This document shows positions 59,268-64,000 of a stretch of 64,000 bases of DNA, one piece after another. The stretch comes from Hyperoodon ampullatus. Its lineage: Eukaryota; Chordata; Mammalia; Artiodactyla; Ziphiidae. The notes under the pieces were generated by a model. That model saw only the letters and a program-made list of their open reading frames with translations, was not told the DNA's origin and did no database searches. How positions within the stretch are numbered: the stretch's first letter is position 1; the number at the start of each line of letters is the position of its first letter. The DNA lies in assembly GCA_949752795.1 (NCBI GenBank), contig OX457070.1, positions 39,395,185 through 39,459,184 on the forward strand, in the 5' to 3' direction. The position numbers and the translations under genes are program-made.

Positions 59268-59575
59268 ATTAAAGACTTAATATAAAGACATGAAATCATA
59301 AAACTCCTAAGAGAAAGCCTAGGGAAACATCTTGACATTGGATTTGGCAGTGATTTTTTGAATATGACACCTAAAGCACAAGAAAAAGAAGCAAAAATAA
59401 AGAAGTGGGACTACATGAAATTAAAAAGTTTCTGTACAGAAAAGAAATGACCAACAAAATGAAAAGACAATCTATGGAATGAAAAAAATATTTTCAAACC
59501 ACATATCTAATAAGAAGTTAGTATCCAAAATATATAAGGAACTCATACAATGCAATAGCAAAAAAAAGCCAAATA

Positions 59576-59787
59576 CAACTGACCCTTGAACTTACACAGG
59601 TTCACTTATACAGGGTTTCTTTCAATCCATACATATTACAGTGCTACTATAATAGCACTGGTTGAATCCACAGATGTGGAAGCACAGATATGGAGGGCCA
59701 ACTGTAAAGTTACAAGGGAATTTTCAACTATGTGGTGGGAGGTGAGGGTTGGCACCCCTAACTCCCACATGGTTAAAGAGTCAACTG
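59576..59787. mobile_element. Tigger-type (Tc1/mariner) MITE inside the L1
   Basis: Left end CAACTGACCCTTGAACTTAC and, on the reverse strand, right end CAGTTGACTCTTTAACCATG, flanked by TA at 59574-59575 and 59788-59789. Internal GGTTGAATCCACAGATGTGG and ATATGGAGGGCCAACTGTAA are typical. It is non-coding, 212 bp. L1 sequence continues on both sides, so it post-dates the L1. Confidence 0.9.
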
Positions 59788-60687
59788 TAATCTGATTTAT
59801 AAATGGGCAGAGAACTTGAATAGATATTTTTCTAAAGAAAACATATGGATGGCCAACAGGTCCATGAAAAAATGCTCATCATAACTAATCATTAGGGATG
59901 TAAATCAAAACCACAATGAGCTGTTATCTCACACCTGTTAGAATAACTGTTATCAAAAGACAAGAGATAAATGCTGACAAGGATGAGAATAAATTGGAAC
60001 ACTTGTGCATTGTTGGTGGGAATGTAAATTGGTGCAGCCACTATGGAAAACATTATGGAGATTCCTCAAAAAATTAAAAATAGAACTACTATGATCTATA
60101 TGATCCAGCAATTTCATTTCTGGAATAATGTATTTGAAGGAAATAAAAACACTATCTTGAAGAGACAGTTGTACCTCCGTGTTCATTACAACATTATTTA
60201 CAATAGCCAAGACAAGGAAACAACCTATGTGTCCATCAGTGGATGAATGGATAAAGAAAATGTGGTATATATGTACAGGGGAATGTTCAGCCATAAAAAG
60301 AGGAAGTTCTCCCATTTGTGACAACATGGATGGACCTTGAGGGTATTATGCTAAGTGAAATAAGTCAGACAGAGAAAGAAAAATACTATATGATCTCACT
60401 TATATGTGGAAACTAAAAAACTCATCTTATAAAAATAAACTAGATTGGTGGTTGCCAGGCACCAGAGGGGCATGGTGGAGGAATGGGTGAAGGTGGTCAT
60501 GACATACAAACTTCTAGTAATATAAATAAGTTCTGGGATGTAATGTACAGCATAGTGACTATAGTTAACAATACTGTGCTGTATATATGAAAGTTGCTAA
60601 GAGAGTACATCTTAAAAGTTCTCAACAGATTCACAAAAATTGTAACTATGTGAGGTGATAGATGTGTTAACTTACTTAACTGTAAGT

Positions 60688-60735
60688 TAATATATACATA
60701 TATACATATACATATATACATATATACATATATCA
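60688..60735. repeat. (TATACA)n microsatellite
   Basis: About 48 bases of TATACA/TACATA units in the 3' UTR of the L1. Confidence 0.9.
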
Positions 60736-60834
60736 AATCATCACATTATACACCTTAAACTTCCACAACATTATATGTCAATTATATCTCAAAGCTGGAA
60801 AAAAAAACCCCGAAAATTACTTTGATTAACATAC

Positions 60835-61620
60835 AATCATGGTTGACAGTTATTTTCTCTGAGTACACTGAAGATATTATCACACCTTGTTCTGGCTTTC
60901 ACTGTCGCTTTTGAGGAGTTAGCTGTCAGTTCATCAAACCATTGAAGGTTCTCATTTTTCTCTTGTTATTTTAATATATTTATGTGTTTTGTGTTCTGCA
61001 GTTTCATGTGTCTAGGTACTTATTTTCCTGGTTAGGATTCATTTAGGCCATGAATACAAGAATCAGTATTTTTAAAAAATAAGTTCTGGAAAATTCTCAA
61101 GCACTATGGTTTTGAGTACTGCCCCAGCCCCCTTCTCTCTTCTTCCTTTCCAAAACTTAATTAGGCATACATTAGAACTTTGTGCTCCCTCATGTTGATT
61201 TAACTTTTAAAGTATTTTGTATCTCTTTTCTTCTATTCAGCTATATCTTCCAGGTCACAAAATTTTTCTTTCTTTATATCTAATATAATTTTAAATCTAT
61301 CCATTGAACTATATGTTTTTCTAGAAGTTCAATTAGTTTCTTGTTCAAATGTGCTTTTCATATTTTTATAATCTTTACCTTTTTGATAATTTCAGTCTCC
61401 TATTTGCTTTCTTAGAATTTATTACAAAAATTTATTTTATATTCAATATCTGATTTATTTACTTCCTGAAGACTTTATCTGATTATGTTGTCCAAAAGGT
61501 TTAATGATTCTCATTTATGGTATCTTATTTTCTTGTGCGTTTTGTACATATTTCTTAAAAATTTATTTGTAAGGATGCCTGGAGGCCTATTTGAAAGATG
61601 TGTTCTGCTAGAAAAAACTG
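60835..61620 (-). mobile_element. Old L1 5'-region fragment
   Basis: Antisense phrases of the L1 region upstream of and into ORF1: TTTGAGGAGTTAGCTGTCAG, GGAAAATTCTCAAGCACTAT, CATACATTAGAACTTTGTGC, ATATCTTCCAGGTCACAAAA, TAGAAGTTCAATTAGTTTCT. No frame remains. It is in the opposite orientation to the L1 ending at about 60800. Confidence 0.6.
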
Positions 61621-62053
61621 TCCTGTTTCTGCCACTGGCCTGAAATTTTTACCAAATTCTTTGTGCCTGTGTGCGTGCATGGTGTGTGTGTCTACATGTG
61701 TTGGACACCAATATAGTATGAATTTTAACTGCTATAATCATATCATAATTGGTTTGCGGTTATGAATTTTAATAAAAGATATCCCTCCTCTATCCCAGGC
61801 AGAGTTTCTAGAGATGCAGTTTTGTTTGCCTTCCTTTCGCAAGGATTTTGGGCTGGCAATGCACTGCTGATTGGGATGTGTTTACTTGTGTTTTATATTA
61901 CACTAAATATGTGGCCCTCAGAGGGATTAGTTCTATGCAGGAGTGTCTCACACAATAGATTTGCCACTTAGGGTGACCCCTAGACTTTGTCTCCCCAATA
62001 CCCTCAAAGATCAAGAAAGAAAAGCCAAATTTACGTAGAACAGCAAATTTCTC
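61621..62053. other. Unique sequence
   Basis: No gene recognised. A short GT-rich stretch lies at 61660-61700. Confidence 0.4.
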
Positions 62054-62067
62054 AAAACAAAGACAGA

Positions 62068-62358
62068 GGGGCTTCCCTGGTGGCGCAGTGGTTGAGAATC
62101 TGCCTGCCAATGCAGGGGATGCGGGTTTGAGCCCTGGTCTGGGAGGATCCCACATGCCGCAGAGCAACTGGGTCCGTGAGCCACAATTACTGAGCCTGCA
62201 CATCTGGAGCTTGTGCTCCGCAACAAGAGAGGCGGCGATAGTGAGAGGCCCGTGCACCACGATGAAGTGGCCCCCACTTGCCACAACTGGAGAGAGCCCT
62301 CGCACAGAAACGGAGACCCAACACAGCCAAAAATAAATAAATTAATTAATTAAAAAAA
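62068..62358 (+). mobile_element. CHR-type SINE, long (older) form
   Basis: Long form like the copy at 21022, keeping GAAGTGGCCCCCACTTGCCA, AACTGGAGAGAGCCCTCGCA and CCAACACAGCCAAAAATAAA, then (TAAT)n and poly(A). The B box reads GGTTTGAGCCC. A perfect 14-bp duplication AAAACAAAGACAGA lies at 62054-62067 and 62359-62372. Confidence 0.95.
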
Positions 62359-62372
62359 AAAACAAAGACAGA

Positions 62373-64000
62373 TTCAGGGTTACTTAACTCTCTTTGTTCT
62401 TCCTTTGTTCTGAGTATTATTTACTAACTTGTTACTTGTAAACATTTTTCAAGATGAATATAGATGTACAACAATTTAGTTGTTTTCAGCAGAAGGGTCA
62501 TTCATGATAACTGGTGCTCAAAAAATATTTGGTGAATCAATGAACGAATGACTTTTCAGGTCCTCCTGTGTACTATTGATTGTTCATCCAAACTTTCATA
62601 GAGAAAGGTAGAAAATAAAGCCTTTTCCCAGAGGATATTTTTGTGTATCAATATCTCTTCCATAAGGCAATGCACAATAGGAATTATGAAGGAAAGAGGA
62701 ATCCTCTTTCCCACCTAAACTTTGATAAAAAAGAAGAAGAAAGAAAGAAGAAACAAGAGGAAGAGAAAAGGGGGAAAAATGATAGGATGATAAGAGAACA
62801 GCTCAGAGGTGGAACTCTAAGTATAGGTCTCTGTAGTTGGTGTTTACTCACTCATGAGTACCTTTTACATTACTCTTTTATATCTGGAATTATTGCCAAT
62901 TATTCTACACATATTCCTACATATCTGCTCCTATGAATATATTCTGACTTTTGGGAGTTTCCCAACCTCACACTGATCTCATCCAGTGTCACCACTCTAA
63001 TGGGCTAGAAGAGGAACCCAGTGGTTTACTGAAAAAAAAAGTTAAATTGAAGATAGTTTGCACAGTGGAGGAAAAGACTTCCTCTGGGTTCTTCAGAATC
63101 CATTCCAGGGACCGACTACTTGTCTTTGAATTCTGTTCCCTCTTTTGCATTAGCTCTTTCAAGAGAAATATGTTTCTCCCTCTACCCCACAGCCTGGGTG
63201 GTCTGAATCAGTGAAATTATGCCATTTCTCAGAGCTACATTAACAGAAAGGTGGATGTAGATAATCTGGTTCTTCCACAAGTCATAATGCTTTACAAGCA
63301 CTTTGTTATCTCCCAAGATGAAATATGTGATATCCTGTAATGGGACCGAAGTATCAGGACCTTTGACTCTTCTCAAAGTGAGCACCATCTCCTCACGCCT
63401 TCCTTCTCTCCAGCCCATCATCTCACACTCTCCCTAGGACTGTGGGGCACTAATGTACACACTACTCCCAAAGATCAGAACTTGACTAGTTTTTCATCCA
63501 TGCATGTTTCCTGCAATGCGGGAAGATCTTACAAGAGCCTTCGGGAGCAGAAAGGGCAAGATTTCTTGGGACAAGAAATGGCTTGTTAATGGCTGCCGTT
63601 AACAAGCAGAGCCCAAGAGGTGAGTGGATGGAATATGACCTCCTTACTTAATGGGAGCTGGTTACTGACACTGTCCACATGAGAAAAGAGAGTGTTAAGT
63701 GGATGTCTAGAATATGGATCATTCCACACACTGAGTGGTAAGAAAGGCCAAAGCCCCTCAGTCATGTTTCTGCTTAGAAAACTTTCTTGCTTATGTATTC
63801 CCATGTGCATGCACTACAGCATGGATTTTGCTAGTGCACATCATCCCCTTTTGCAAAGAGGAGTTTTCCTGGGCAGTCAGTGTGGGCTCTCTCCACAATG
63901 AATCACTTCACTGGACTTCCTCCCGACATCACACTTCAATCAAAAACTTTTTGCACAAAATGTCACTTTCAAAGTTGCAGTTTGGGGGGAAAAAAGTGTC
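62373..64000. other. Unique sequence to window end
   Basis: No gene or transposon recognised. A purine-rich run (AAGAAGAAGAAAGAAAGAAG type) lies at 62728-62775. Frames of 60-97 codons have no identifiable features. Confidence 0.45.

Larger units (their letters stand above)
58600..60800 (+). mobile_element. L1, 5'-truncated, ORF2 C-terminal half and 3' UTR
   Basis: Plus-strand L1 continuous from AAAGTCAACATACAAAAATT through GTTCATGAATTGGAGGAATT, TGTATGGAATCACAAAGGAC, TTTGACAAGAAAGCCAAGAA, GTGCATTGTTGGTGGGAATG, CCATCAGTGGATGAATGGAT, ACATGGATGGACCTTGAGGG and GGTGGTTGCCAGGCACCAGA to CCTTAAACTTCCACAACATT and a short A tail. A Tigger-type element interrupts it at 59576-59787. A TATACA microsatellite lies in its 3' UTR. 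Confidence 0.92.

Overview
The window is mammalian nuclear DNA, and it points to a cetacean. Ten copies of a tRNA-derived SINE of the cetacean CHR type are present. Eight are a short form whose 3' body ends in GCGTACCGC plus poly(A), and two are a longer, older form. The short form fits what is known of the cetacean-deletion SINE subfamilies. The rest is typical of a mammalian intergenic or intronic region: AT-rich, many L1 fragments, old L2 and MIR pieces, MaLR-type LTRs, and small hAT and Tigger DNA transposons.

I found no convincing protein-coding gene, exon set, tRNA, rRNA or CRISPR array. The longest open frames (about 150 codons) lie in L1-derived or featureless DNA and look like chance or transposon remnants. 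Repeat names rest on recognition by eye, so orientation and rough extent are better supported than subfamily.

Layout. 1-9.6 kb: two SINEs, an L1 piece, MIR pieces and mostly unique sequence. 9.6-15.2 kb: an old minus-strand L1 split by a plus-strand L1 with visible target-site duplications. 15.2-23.4 kb: three SINEs, and an L2 split by an L1 3' end. 23.4-24.9 kb: the most unusual part, a 55-bp minisatellite with a five-unit higher-order period, abutting a CpG-dense block with ETS and Sp1 type motifs, then a degenerate LTR. 25-34.1 kb: a small tandem duplication, a pyrimidine tract, a MIR, L1 pieces, a TA-rich microsatellite and a MaLR LTR. 34.6-52 kb: a complete small Tigger element, MIRs, two SINEs, two hAT-type elements, L2, and largely unique DNA including a candidate regulatory segment near 40.5 kb. 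52-54.5 kb: a minus-strand L1 carrying a SINE. 57-61.6 kb: a cluster of L1 pieces carrying a SINE with a duplicated head and a Tigger element. 62-62.4 kb: the second long-form SINE, followed by unique sequence.

No genes act together here. The interest lies in insertion history and in the CpG-rich/minisatellite block. I did not find a new biological system.
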